Notes: generated by a model from the letters alone, not told the origin. Shown: positions 8,221 to 16,835, counted from the first letter of the stretch. The stretch is DNA of 64,000 nucleotides from Bradyrhizobium symbiodeficiens (GCF_002266465.3 NZ_CP029427.2:1986501-2050500), one strand, 5' to 3'. Made by a program: numbers and translations.

Positions 8221-8270
8221 TCAGGCTCATAACCTGAAGGTCATAGGTTCAAATCCTGTCCCCGCAACCA
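8221..8270 (+). other. tRNA-Met 3' fragment, probable attachment-site repeat
   Basis: These 50 bases are the 3' two-thirds of a tRNA: an anticodon stem-loop with CAT in CTCATAA, a T-arm GGTTCAAATCC and the acceptor end CCCCGCAACCA. The upstream sequence does not match a D-arm or 5' acceptor strand, so the gene is not intact. The acceptor end is compatible with an initiator-type tRNA-Met. Such 3' tRNA fragments arise when an element integrates into a tRNA gene. Because the fragment is on the + strand, the inserted element lies to its left and an intact tRNA should stand at the element's far end outside the window. Confidence 0.82.
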
Positions 8271-8436
8271 ACACTCCCCTAGACTCTAGGGGGGCGGCCG
8301 CCCTCCCGGACATCCTGAGCAGGGCGGCGAGTTGGCCATAAATGTCGATCCGCACAGGCTTGTACCGGCCCTGTGGATGAAGGACGACTTTCTCACAATC
8401 TCCCGAACTGCGTCGTGGGCGGCCAAGCGGCTGTCC

Positions 8437-8970
8437 TCATCTGACTCCGCCAGCGCCTTCTTCAGGGTTCCGTATCTGATCGCGGTAGGCGTTCACGGCA
8501 TTGGGGTGAAATTCCACGGCAGGCGGTACGACTTCGGCGATAGCCGCCTCGATCTCGTCCCGTTGCGCTTCGAGAGCCGTCAGACGATCGCGGAGGGCGC
8601 GGCTCGGAGCTTCACCCAGCAGTGCATCCACCGCTTTTGAGATCGCACCGTTGATGTTGCCCAGCCGCTTTTCCAGGTCACGGCGGCGGTGCGCGGTCGA
8701 GCTGTTCAGCTCACGCGACATCCGCTGATACTCCCGGACGTACTCGGCGATCAGCTCGGGCGTGGCCAGCTTCTCCTCGATGCCTTTCAGGACAAGGGTC
8801 TCGATTGACTCACGCGGGACCGAACGCCGGCTGTCGCAAAAGCCGGTTTCCTTCATGCGCGAGCAGAACAGGATTGAGCCGCGCTTGTCACTGCCGCCGA
8901 CCACATATCCCGACCCGCAGCAGCGGCACTTGATCAGCCCGGAGAGCAGGTGTTTGGGTCGCGTGGCCAA
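8437..8970 (-). pseudogene. Serine recombinase, C-terminal remnant
   Basis: From about 8970 leftwards the frame reads RPKHLLSGLIKCRCCGSGY and continues with the Cys residues of a recombinase zinc beta-ribbon (C-R-C-C, then FCSRMKETGFC), a helical coiled coil and a C-terminal tail ending at 8437. This is the distal half of a large serine recombinase. The resolvase catalytic domain and the recombinase domain are missing; upstream, the frame is overlapped by unrelated plus-strand sequence. It is therefore a remnant left by deletion, probably inactive. Confidence 0.8.
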
Positions 8971-9068
8971 ACGATGACGGCAAAGGCTACAACATCGTGA
9001 TCGCGCCCGGCATCGCGGTGTCGGGCAAGATCGTGCTGCGCGAACCGAAACCCCAGGCCGAACATTAG
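8964..9068 (+). pseudogene. C-terminal fragment of an unknown protein
   Basis: A plus-strand frame running into the serine recombinase breakpoint reads WPNDDGKGYNIVIAPGIAVS and then SGKIVLREPKPQAEH before a TAG at 9066-9068. It looks like the end of a real, beta-rich protein but has no start, and the family was not recognised. It marks the other side of the deletion junction near 8965. Confidence 0.4.
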
Positions 9069-9109
9069 CCTGACTAGATGACCGGTCGGTAGCCGAAGCG
9101 GCTAGCCTC

Positions 9110-9295
9110 GTGGACGCGTTTCGCGACCTTATCGACAAGGCTTCTTGGCCAAACTGGCGCAAGGATGAATTCGTTCGGGCCGTTGAGGCGCTGGCTGAAG
9201 CCCAGCTCGTCACTGAAGCGGTGATTGCGATGCCGGGCGATGCCGGATTCCGGGAGCGCTTTGCCGCTGCCTTCATACTGTTTGCGAAATGCTGA
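9110..9295 (+). CDS. Small hypothetical protein, 61 aa
   Basis: A GTG-started frame encodes an amphipathic helical peptide (FRDLIDKASWPNWRKDEFVR near the start) and ends on the bases that begin a clear terminator. The start has no obvious ribosome site, so it may be a fragment of a larger gene. The terminator directly after it supports transcription through it. Function unknown. Confidence 0.4.
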   Translation: MDAFRDLIDKASWPNWRKDEFVRAVEALAEAQLVTEAVIAMPGDAGFRERFAAAFILFAKC

Positions 9296-9319
9296 GGCTC
9301 TCCTACGGGAGGGCCTTTT
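9296..9319 (+). terminator. Rho-independent terminator with UACG tetraloop
   Basis: The arms GGCTCTCC (9296-9303) and GGAGGGCC (9308-9315) pair over eight positions with one G-U. They close a TACG tetraloop inside a C-G pair and are followed by TTTTCTC. It ends the small ORF at 9110-9295. Confidence 0.85.
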
Positions 9320-9454
9320 CTCTCCGGCAAGTAGCAGAATTAACTATGACGCAGGTCGGTGCACCTGATGGATGCCGCCTTCCTAGGACTCGCCAGAAAA
9401 GTGTAATAGATTGTTAACTATCGACTTTCCTTCAGATTTGAGGGCGGTGCAGCA

Positions 9455-10177
9455 ATGCGCGTTGCTGTCGTTATCTTGTCCTGCGTTTTTGCCCTCTCTC
9501 CCGCTATCGCCGGCGAGGTCAAAGGCGTGCCGGTGATCGTCGATGCGGACACCGTGTACGAGGGAAATATCAAGATTCGCCTGAGTGGAATCGATGCGCC
9601 GGAGACGGATCAGATTTGCCTGGATTCTTCCGGCAAAGCTTGGGATTGCGGCATTGAGGCTAGAGAAAAGTTGAAAGCCTATGTGCGCGAACAATCCTGG
9701 ACGTGCGAGCTGACCGGGCAAGACGTCTATAGACGGCACCTTGGATCTTGTACGGTCGCTAGCGAGGACGTCTCACGCTGGCTGGTTAGAAACGGTTGGG
9801 CCCTCGCGTTTCGCAAATACTCGATGGCCTATGTTGCGGACGAGGCGTTTGCCCGCGAGCAAAAGCGCGGCCTTTGGAGCGGCGCTTTTGTCGCTCCCTG
9901 GGAGTGGCGTCACCGAAGCAATAGTACCGTAATCCTCGGCTCAGTCGCCGTGCCCGTCCAAGCGCAGCGAATGCTGATGGCGCCGGCTGCCGTCGCCGAG
10001 CCGCCTTCGCCGAACTGTGTCATCAAGGGCAATCTCAAGAGCGCCCATCAATGTATCTATCACGTGCCTGGAGGGAGGTTCTACGATCGGCTGTCGATGG
10101 ATCGAAACTCATCTCGCCGTTGGTTCTGCTCGGTGGCGGATGCTGAAGCCGCCGGCTGCCGAAAATCTAAGCTCTAG
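9455..10177 (+). CDS. Secreted thermonuclease (SNase-like) with extra C-terminal domain
   Basis: The 240-residue protein starts with a signal peptide (residues 1-19, ending SPAIAG). The staphylococcal-nuclease core follows: VDADTVYEGNIKIRLSGIDA gives the calcium-binding Asp and catalytic Arg, with DAPE, and DVYRRHLG supplies the second Arg. After a variable linker (about 150-190) a C-terminal module CVIKGN..HQCIYHVPGGRFYD..WFCSVADAEAAG is seen; this kind of tail occurs on other secreted bacterial nucleases. It should degrade DNA or RNA outside the cytoplasm. It stands just before the envelope motor cluster on the same strand, 18 bases away, so it may be co-transcribed. Confidence 0.9.
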   Translation: MRVAVVILSCVFALSPAIAGEVKGVPVIVDADTVYEGNIKIRLSGIDAPETDQICLDSSGKAWDCGIEAREKLKAYVREQSWTCELTGQDVYRRHLGSCTVASEDVSRWLVRNGWALAFRKYSMAYVADEAFAREQKRGLWSGAFVAPWEWRHRSNSTVILGSVAVPVQAQRMLMAPAAVAEPPSPNCVIKGNLKSAHQCIYHVPGGRFYDRLSMDRNSSRRWFCSVADAEAAGCRKSKL

Positions 10178-10195
10178 CGCCAGGCTGACACCGTC

Positions 10196-11644
10196 ATGAG
10201 TTTAAGCGGCACCCGCCAATCACCCCTCGCGCGCATTCTTGGCCTCCTCAGCCAACCGGTTCATCACTACCGTCCAGCCACTAATATCTTTCTCGATCTC
10301 AGCGTCGATCGCATGGCGGACGAACTGCGATTGCTCGAGCGAGGAAGAGAACGGGGTGCCCAGAACCACCCTTCGTCCGATGCGCAAACACTGGACGATG
10401 TCGAACATCAGATCATTGAACGGATTGAGGCTCATAAGCAGGACTCCCACACTATCTATCTTGACCACCTCCACACTTACGATGAACGGGTGACCGCGCT
10501 TAGTTTCGAAGAGCGGTTTGCTACCATTCAGCAGGCCGCGCCCGAGGCGGTAGGGGACTTTCGAGCGGAGGCCACCATCGGTCGGGACGAACTGTTCGCC
10601 CTACGCCGGCGGCTCAATGAGTCCGAACTCGAACGCGAAAGCTTCCGGAGCCGCCATCGGATTGAAAGGCCAGCCAGGCTTGCTAGCCTCGGGAAGATCA
10701 TTCTCAAGATTGGCATTCTCGCAATTCTGTTCGTCATCGAGGTCGTGATCAACGGCAGCTTTCTCGCCAATGCCAATATCGGCGGTTGGCTCGGCGGCGT
10801 GACGCAGGCCGTCACTTTCGCGGCGTTAAACATCCTGGCTAGTTTTCTTTGGGGCATGGTGCTTATACGCCTGATCAATCGTCGAAACTACTTCCTGAAG
10901 TTCGTCGGCGTTCTCTCGTTCCTGGCCTACATTGCCTTTGCGGCCGTGCTCAATTTGATCCTTGCGCATCTTCGCGAAATACCCCCGACCATCAGTGGCG
11001 ACGTCGGCCAGGAAGTCCTGCACCGGCTACTCACCGCGCCGTACATGCTGATGGATATCAATTCTTGGGTGTTCTTCAGCATTGGCCTGATTTTCTCCCT
11101 GGTCGCGATGGCCGACGGATTGATGTTCTTCGACCCCTACATTGGCTATGCTGGCCTGGAGCGCCGCTGGCTGGAGGCCAGCAACCAGTTTGCACAGGCC
11201 AGGAGTGACCTGATCGAGCGCTTACGCGATATCCGTCAGGACTCCACCGACGCCATGAACGGTGCAGCCAGTGATCTTTCCGTTCGGCGCAGCGAATACG
11301 ACTCGTTGCTGCAGGGGCGGGGGCGGCTCGCACAGCGCTTTACCCAACATCAGAACCAAATTGAGCAAGCCGGTCGCGCCTTGCTTGAGATCTATCGCGA
11401 GGCAAACCGCCGAGCCCGCACAACGCCTGCGCCGAGTACCTTCTCGCGCGCCTACGCGATGGAGCGGATCATCTACGCGGGAGGGGAACCGGATTCGAGC
11501 GCCCGGGAGCATCTGCGCCAGATGATTGCCGAGACGCAAGAGTTATTGAAGCAACAAATTACCGCCATTCATGACGCCTTCGACAGCGCCGTGAAGACCT
11601 ACCGCGAAATCGACGAACTTCTGCCGGAGAAGAAGAGTGGCTAG
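10196..11644 (+). CDS. Four-TM membrane protein with coiled-coil ends
   Basis: No family was recognised. The 482-residue protein has a charged, helical N-terminal 160 residues, then four hydrophobic segments at about 167-187, 201-226, 233-258 and 289-312, then a C-terminal coiled coil of about 150 residues rich in Arg, Gln and Glu. It is the first gene of a tight four-gene run; its last codons overlap the next gene by eight bases (GTG at 11637). The topology suggests an inner-membrane scaffold with cytoplasmic arms. It is not ZorC or ZorD and has no visible enzymatic motif. Confidence 0.75.
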   Translation: MSLSGTRQSPLARILGLLSQPVHHYRPATNIFLDLSVDRMADELRLLERGRERGAQNHPSSDAQTLDDVEHQIIERIEAHKQDSHTIYLDHLHTYDERVTALSFEERFATIQQAAPEAVGDFRAEATIGRDELFALRRRLNESELERESFRSRHRIERPARLASLGKIILKIGILAILFVIEVVINGSFLANANIGGWLGGVTQAVTFAALNILASFLWGMVLIRLINRRNYFLKFVGVLSFLAYIAFAAVLNLILAHLREIPPTISGDVGQEVLHRLLTAPYMLMDINSWVFFSIGLIFSLVAMADGLMFFDPYIGYAGLERRWLEASNQFAQARSDLIERLRDIRQDSTDAMNGAASDLSVRRSEYDSLLQGRGRLAQRFTQHQNQIEQAGRALLEIYREANRRARTTPAPSTFSRAYAMERIIYAGGEPDSSAREHLRQMIAETQELLKQQITAIHDAFDSAVKTYREIDELLPEKKSG

Positions 11645-12473
11645 AAGACGTCCAAGACAGCGTAGCGCACCCGGTATCGGCTGGTCGGGCGTGGGCGGCA
11701 TTCTGCTTCTGATACTGGCCCTCGCGGCTGGCGGGGCCCTGGCCTATGTCCTTCTGTCAACGCCCAAGCGTCCGGTGCTTGATGCCCAAAGCCTGTGCCC
11801 CGTTGATGGACCCCAGGGCATCAATGTGGTGTTGGTCGATACCTCGGATGATTTGCCGGAGACGACGCGGCGGGAAGTCCTCGTCATTCTCGATGATCTA
11901 ATCGCCACTCTACCGCCGTTCTATAAGCTCGATATTCGAGTGCTGGATATTGCGGGCGCCCGCAGTCGGTCTCTGTTCTCGAAGTGCAATCCGGGCGATG
12001 GGGCCGGTTTGAACGAATGGACAGATAATCCTCGAATTGCCCGCCTTCGCTGGATCGAGAATTTTCGTAAGCCAGCTTCAGACGCGGTGAAGAACAGCAT
12101 GGCTTCGGCCAAGGCGGCAAATTCGCCGCTCATGGCCGCGATTCAAGATATCGCCATCGACCAGTTTTCAAGCGCGGCTAACCAGAACGCGAAGAAGACG
12201 CTGATCGTGATCTCCGACATGATCGAGTACACGCGAGATTACAGTCAGTATCCCACCGCTGGCGATCTCTCTTTCCAGCGCTACAAGCAATCCCCTGCCT
12301 ATTTGAAGTTTCGCACTGACTTACACGGCGCTACAGTCGTCATTCGCTATGTGACGAGGCAGCCTAAGGGCCAGCCGTTGCTCAACGACATCAAGCATGG
12401 CGAGTTCTGGATCCAATGGATGAAGGATAATGGCGCTTCAACAACGGCGGTCAAACGGTTGCAGGGGACCTAG
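11637..12473 (+). CDS. Membrane-anchored vWA-like protein
   Basis: The 278-residue protein has a basic start (MARRRPRQR) and one transmembrane helix at about 20-41, so the rest should be periplasmic. INVVLVDTSDDLP at residues 62-74 places a DxSxx MIDAS-like motif at the end of a hydrophobic strand. SPLMAAIQDIA and LIVISDMIEYT follow at the distances expected for the other metal-site loops of a von Willebrand A fold. It begins inside the previous gene and ends two bases before the next GTG, which implies translational coupling. A substrate- or partner-sensing role in the envelope complex is inference. Confidence 0.7.
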   Translation: MARRRPRQRSAPGIGWSGVGGILLLILALAAGGALAYVLLSTPKRPVLDAQSLCPVDGPQGINVVLVDTSDDLPETTRREVLVILDDLIATLPPFYKLDIRVLDIAGARSRSLFSKCNPGDGAGLNEWTDNPRIARLRWIENFRKPASDAVKNSMASAKAANSPLMAAIQDIAIDQFSSAANQNAKKTLIVISDMIEYTRDYSQYPTAGDLSFQRYKQSPAYLKFRTDLHGATVVIRYVTRQPKGQPLLNDIKHGEFWIQWMKDNGASTTAVKRLQGT

Positions 12474-12475
12474 GC

Positions 12476-13486
12476 GTGACGATCAAGGACACCATGCGCC
12501 GTTTTCCGCCAGGCCTCCTCAGTGGGCTGCTGTTCTTCGCTGTCGTTATCATGGGCAGCGGTTACATTGTCTTTTCTAAACTTCACGAGTTTCCGGCGTT
12601 CTACGTCACTTCCGTTCCAGTGCTGATCATGGTCGGCTACGCGCTTCTGTTGGGTGTCGCGCGTCTGTTTCGCCTGCGGGACGACCAATCAGGCGACAAC
12701 CTCTACTACATGGGCTTTCTGTTCACGCTGACGAGCCTCGCGGTCTCGCTGTATCAGTTTAAGTCGGAGGACGGTGCGGCCGAACAGATCGTCCAGAATT
12801 TTGGAGTTGCCATTGCGTCGACCATCGCGGGCATTTCGCTCCGTATCTTGTTCAATCAAATGCGACGCGATCCGGTTGAGGTCGAGGCAACAGCCCGGTT
12901 GGAGTTGGCTGAGGCCTCAAGACGGGTGAAGCGTGAGCTAGAGAGCACCGTATTGGAGTTCGGCTACTTCCGGCGCATGACGCAACAATCGATCACGGAT
13001 GCCCTCGACGAGATAAATGAAACACTCGGCAGCGCGAGCGACAAGCTCGCGAACGACATAAAAGCCTTCGCTCAAACGGCAGGTCGGCCCCTGGAGGAAG
13101 CGTCCAAGAAATCCGGGGAAACACTCGATGACCTCAGCGGGAGAGTTGTCGAGACGCTGGACGCGGTGTCTGCGCGGTTGGTCCGTGAAGGCGATCAACT
13201 ATCGCGCAGCACCGCAACCATCTCAAAGGCGATTGATGGCCTCGCAACCAAGCTTTCGTCACTGCAGACGCCCGATCAGCTCATTGAAATCAAGCTGTCG
13301 CCGGTGATTTCGGCTCTCACACGCGCCATCAACTCATTCAGCAAAAGTGCCGAGGTCCAGGCGGAAACGATCGAGGCGAACCTACAGCAAACTCAAGCCG
13401 TTGGTGCGGCAGTTGCTAGGCTCATGCAAGAGATTCGAACCGCTGAAGCTGCACGGGCCGCTGACGAAGCATTGCGGACGAGATGA
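12476..13486 (+). CDS. MotA/ZorA-like membrane protein with coiled-coil tail
   Basis: The 336-residue protein shows four hydrophobic segments (about 14-34, 42-65, 76-95, 104-126). The last two carry the MotA/TolQ/ExbB signature: a Gly-led helix MGFLFTLTSLAVSL and, after a short loop, an Ala/Ser/Thr-rich helix FGVAIASTIAGISLRI. Residues 130-336 form a long, charged, heptad-like tail predicted to project into the cytoplasm, as in ZorA. Families of this kind form pentameric proton- or sodium-driven stators with a single-helix partner, which the next gene supplies. The start is GTG at 12476. Confidence 0.72.
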   Translation: MTIKDTMRRFPPGLLSGLLFFAVVIMGSGYIVFSKLHEFPAFYVTSVPVLIMVGYALLLGVARLFRLRDDQSGDNLYYMGFLFTLTSLAVSLYQFKSEDGAAEQIVQNFGVAIASTIAGISLRILFNQMRRDPVEVEATARLELAEASRRVKRELESTVLEFGYFRRMTQQSITDALDEINETLGSASDKLANDIKAFAQTAGRPLEEASKKSGETLDDLSGRVVETLDAVSARLVREGDQLSRSTATISKAIDGLATKLSSLQTPDQLIEIKLSPVISALTRAINSFSKSAEVQAETIEANLQQTQAVGAAVARLMQEIRTAEAARAADEALRTR

Positions 13487-13516
13487 TGCAGCCTTGTAGC
13501 TCTCTCAAGGACGAGT

Positions 13517-14692
13517 ATGGCTATGGATGGTGAAATAATTCAGCAGCGCTCATCGTACCGGCAAGGCCTCGTTCTTGGTCTCACGATGGCTGAAATCATG
13601 CTCTTGTTGGTATTTTGCCTGCTCATCGCTATGGCAACTTTCTTAAGGTCGGAACAATCGAGGCGACTTGCTGCCGAGCAGAAGCTGTTTCAGCAGGAGG
13701 AGCAGAATAAGCGCGACCGTGATGTCGTGGCGGCTCTGCGCCAGAACACCGCAGTTGCCGAGAAGCTGGAGAGCCTTTCTGGCCTGACTGATCCTCAGGA
13801 GATCGACAAATATTGGCGGGAGCTGGTCGATAGCCGCACGGCAATGGCCGACCTTGAAAAGAGCGGGATCTCGATCAAGGAGATTCGTGACCGCATTGCT
13901 GATCTCGAAAAGCTGCGGTCGAGCGGTCTTGACGTCGACAAGGCTATCCGCAATGCGGACACAATCGGTGCGATCAACCGCGCGCTGGCGAGGCCGGGAC
14001 AGCCGTCGGTATCGACATTGGCGATCCTGGAGGCAATTGAGCGCGGAACTACAGGTGCAGGTCCCAGCGGGCACCAATGGCCGCCGATCATTACCTTGAG
14101 CGATGCTGCGGGCTATTCGTTCAAGAGCGGAAGCGCTGAACTCTCGCAGAAACTGATGGATGCGCTGGTGGGCAAAACGCCTGAAGAGATTCTTGCCTAC
14201 ATCAAGAAATATGACGTCGATGTTATCGAGGTTGTCGGCCATACCGACGAGCAGCCGTTAGGTATTCGGCCAACAAACTTGGACCGCGATCTCCCTTCGG
14301 TCCTCAAGGGCACCTCGAACATTGCAACCTTGATTCCTGCCGACAATGCGGGGCTTGGACTGGCGCGGGCCGTTTCTGTCGTGAGCGTGCTCCGGAAGAG
14401 TCAGTTGTTGGCGCCATACAAGCTCCTACCGTTATCCGGAGCGCAGCTTGTAAACACGGACGAAACGCTAGCGATCGAGGGGGCGTCACGGGACGATCCG
14501 CAGCGACGCCGCATAGAGATTCGATTGCGGAAGTCGGTGCCGCGGGAGGTCACCGCAACCATTGCGCAGCCGACGATTGTTACACCGCCACCGCCCGTGC
14601 CGAAGCCGAGGCCAGTTCAAAAGCTGCAACCACTACCGATCGCGCCACCCCCCAAGCCGGTCCGAACACCATTGTGGACGCCTGGTAACTAA
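13517..14692 (+). CDS. MotB/ZorB-like protein with OmpA peptidoglycan-binding domain
   Basis: The 391-residue protein has one transmembrane helix at about 18-43 with an acidic residue, E26, near its start; MotB-type stators carry an essential Asp in this helix. A coiled coil (45-150) is followed by an OmpA-like domain: FKSGSAELSQ, VEVVGHTDEQPL near residue 237, GLARAVSVVSVL and DDPQRRRIEIRL near 335. A Pro-rich tail ends the protein. With the preceding gene it makes a plausible peptidoglycan-anchored, ion-driven motor. It is the last gene of the run; about 80 bases of gene-free DNA follow. Confidence 0.82.
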   Translation: MAMDGEIIQQRSSYRQGLVLGLTMAEIMLLLVFCLLIAMATFLRSEQSRRLAAEQKLFQQEEQNKRDRDVVAALRQNTAVAEKLESLSGLTDPQEIDKYWRELVDSRTAMADLEKSGISIKEIRDRIADLEKLRSSGLDVDKAIRNADTIGAINRALARPGQPSVSTLAILEAIERGTTGAGPSGHQWPPIITLSDAAGYSFKSGSAELSQKLMDALVGKTPEEILAYIKKYDVDVIEVVGHTDEQPLGIRPTNLDRDLPSVLKGTSNIATLIPADNAGLGLARAVSVVSVLRKSQLLAPYKLLPLSGAQLVNTDETLAIEGASRDDPQRRRIEIRLRKSVPREVTATIAQPTIVTPPPPVPKPRPVQKLQPLPIAPPPKPVRTPLWTPGN

Positions 14693-14771
14693 TGATGGGC
14701 GTGGCCGTTGGCCGGGCTTTAGGCTTTGCCCGAAGCCGCTGGGCCGTCTCCGCCCTGCGGGTCACTATCCC

Positions 14772-15293
14772 TCACGCAAGACATGATGCACTCCTCGCCG
14801 GAGGCACTCGGTCAAGCAGCTGCCTACCCACCGAGAAATGGGCGGCGATGGCGTGCAGGGCGCCGATCTGCTGCATGCGCTGGCCGGCATGACCGTCGTC
14901 CAAATCCTCGACGGCAAAAACAAAGCGGTCTCTCCAAGACTCGAGAACCTTCTCGGGACCGTCGACCCAAGTATCTCGAGCCGCAAGCCGGTCCCAGACG
15001 AGTTCAAGGGGCTCCGACGATTCCTTGTAGTCGTCAGGATCGGCGCAGGTCAGAACGGGCAGGGGACTTTCGGCGCGGTGGACCTTCGGAAACTGGATCA
15101 GGAATGCGTCGAACGGAGGGGCCAGCCGCGTTGTGATCTGATCGTGCCCGGGAAGCTGGACGTCGAAAAACTGGGACTGCACGACGGCGCCGTGGAAGGC
15201 TTTTTGAGTGACTGCGTTCTTTCCGAAGATCTGACGGCGCTCAGGGAGCACCGGTAACCGGACCGGTCGTGTCCACTTGCTAAACAAACTCAC
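14772..15293 (-). CDS. Hypothetical protein, 173 aa
   Basis: No family was recognised. The minus-strand frame from GTG 15293 is more protein-like than the opposing plus frame: Trp, acidic and hydrophobic residues are evenly spread (LELVWDRLAARDTWVDGPEK, VLESWRDRFVFAVEDLDDGH). It has no signal peptide or membrane helix. It converges on the motor cluster. An overlapping plus-strand frame (14838-15257) cannot be excluded. Confidence 0.5.
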   Translation of the reverse strand: MSLFSKWTRPVRLPVLPERRQIFGKNAVTQKAFHGAVVQSQFFDVQLPGHDQITTRLAPPFDAFLIQFPKVHRAESPLPVLTCADPDDYKESSEPLELVWDRLAARDTWVDGPEKVLESWRDRFVFAVEDLDDGHAGQRMQQIGALHAIAAHFSVGRQLLDRVPPARSASCLA

Positions 15294-15532
15294 GGTTTGT
15301 GATGCCAGTCAGTCGACTGTCCCCTCGCTTGCTCCTGCTTCCCCAGCAGAAAGCCTACACCAGAAACGGGCACATTGGGAACCTGCGCTGTCTGGCTGTG
15401 GAATTATTGCCGCGACAAGCGTCAAGCGCTTCAATGCCCAGCCTTAGTCTTTCGACGTAAGTCAGCGAAGCGCCGTTGCGCACAGCTTCCGGTTGTTATT
15501 ACCTAGGCTTTGGCGGCTGGGGCGCCCATTTA

Positions 15533-15946
15533 ATGAGAATCATACTTGTAATCCTTATTGCGCTAGCGACGGATGTTGCGACCGCGCACGCAGACCCGCT
15601 CATAGAGAAGCTTCGAACATGCCTTTCAATCGAGGACATGACAAAAGAGAGACTCGATTGCTATGATTCGATCGTTCCACCAGAACCCAAGCTGAAGCCA
15701 CCGCTTGCCACTGTCGTTACTGACTGTCGGTACTTAAGGGAGGAAGACCAACGAATCGTTTGCTTTAATCGATTTGTGCAGCCCTCGTCGCCTCGCTCTT
15801 CTCCGCATAAGCTCCCGCATAGCACGGTGTCGGTAGTCCGCGCGCCACCGACGACTTACGTTCATCATCCGCGTGGTGGTTGCGGATCAAGAGGGGGCGC
15901 AGGCTACCGTCTGCCCAACGGCAAATGCGCTAGTCGCAAGAGATAA
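15533..15946 (+). CDS. Small exported Cys-containing protein, 137 aa
   Basis: The ATG at 15533 gives a signal peptide (MRIILVILIALATDVATAHA) followed by LRTCLSIEDMTKERLDCYDS and a second Cys pair around DCRYLREEDQRIVCFNRF. The short pattern C-x9/10-RLxCYD is common in small secreted proteobacterial proteins. A Ser/Pro linker and a Gly-rich end (CGSRGGAGYRLPNGKC) follow. Function unknown. It is first in a run of three exported or membrane proteins on the plus strand. Confidence 0.6.
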   Translation: MRIILVILIALATDVATAHADPLIEKLRTCLSIEDMTKERLDCYDSIVPPEPKLKPPLATVVTDCRYLREEDQRIVCFNRFVQPSSPRSSPHKLPHSTVSVVRAPPTTYVHHPRGGCGSRGGAGYRLPNGKCASRKR

Positions 15947-15972
15947 CCTCGACCAACGAATGGAGACAACCC

Positions 15973-16548
15973 GTGCGAATTGTTGCGCTGATTGCTCTGC
16001 TTTCCTTCGTGTCGCCCGCGCAAGCGGACGATGGGCAGCCGAGTCGGCTAGACGGACTTAGTAAGTCAGCTCGGGACATGATGCCTTCTCTACCATCTGT
16101 GTCGCTGCCGTCACTGCCTAACCTTTCTTTGCCCGATTTATCCGACGCGACTGGAAAGATTATGGGAGAGTTCAACACGTTTACACAGCAAGTCAGCGAT
16201 GCGCTGCCGATCCTCGAACAGATGGGTTATGAGGTCACGACGTTCAAAATAACCTGGGGCTTGCCTCCCAAGGCCAAGCTACGATTGAAGTCAACCGGCA
16301 ATCCGGACATTCAGAAAGTCAACATGGTCGCATCAAAGGCGACGAACAACGGCGTGCTGGTTTCTGCACTAATAACAAGCGCCGCTACAGCAAAACGTAT
16401 TCAAAGCACAATGCGTCTCGGAACTCCCTACCTCGACGTGGACTTCGCGGTGCCGCCAAGGGTCAGCATGAAGTTTCTTGGTAGTAAAACGAGCGACAGA
16501 GATGACTCAATTCGAGATACGGATGAGCTGGAAATCGTCTGCAAGTAG
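15973..16548 (+). CDS. Exported hypothetical protein, 191 aa
   Basis: The GTG at 15973 starts a protein with a clear signal peptide (residues 1-18, ending SPAQA). A Pro/Ser/Leu-rich repeat (LPSVSLPSLPNLSLPDLSD at about 39-57) precedes a compact domain (VTTFKITWGLPPKAKLRLKS). No family was recognised. It lies 26 bases after the previous exported protein and may share its transcript. Confidence 0.65.
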   Translation: MRIVALIALLSFVSPAQADDGQPSRLDGLSKSARDMMPSLPSVSLPSLPNLSLPDLSDATGKIMGEFNTFTQQVSDALPILEQMGYEVTTFKITWGLPPKAKLRLKSTGNPDIQKVNMVASKATNNGVLVSALITSAATAKRIQSTMRLGTPYLDVDFAVPPRVSMKFLGSKTSDRDDSIRDTDELEIVCK

Positions 16549-16835
16549 TTCGACACCAGGCGAAATCTAGCGGGGCCGCATACCTTGGCGCCGCGCCTCG
16601 TTTGCCAGCGCGGTCCCCTTTGGTAGACGCAAAACGTCAGGTCTGGCGGTAAATCAGGGTCACTCCTCCCTACGCGCCAAGATTGACGTGGCGGCCTGGC
16701 TGCGCAAAATCGCATTTTCGCATTTGCGATTTCCAGGACTTCCCGGATTAAAGGTCGCCCAACTTGCTGTTTTCAGCTGCCGATTTGAATATTAGGAAAT
16801 TCGTACTTCCGCAGAGCGCGGTTCACGGCGGCAGT

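Noticed and set aside
8276..8292. CCCCTAGACTCTAGGGG palindrome after the tRNA fragment as a tRNA terminator
   Set aside because: The arms are adjacent with almost no loop and no T tract follows, so it cannot fold as a standard terminator. It may be part of the attachment region.
8971..9330. N-terminal 120 codons of the minus-strand frame that ends in the serine recombinase remnant
   Set aside because: The sequence is Ser/Arg/Ala-rich and antisense to a more plausible plus-strand ORF. The recombinase homology begins only at about 8970.
10196..14692. A standard Zorya system
   Set aside because: ZorA- and ZorB-like proteins are present, but no ZorC/ZorD (helicase, nuclease) or ZorE HNH gene follows in the run.
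14838..15257. Plus-strand frame of 139 codons opposite the 14772-15293 gene
   Set aside because: Composition is less protein-like than the minus frame, and it lacks a ribosome site. Kept only as an alternative.
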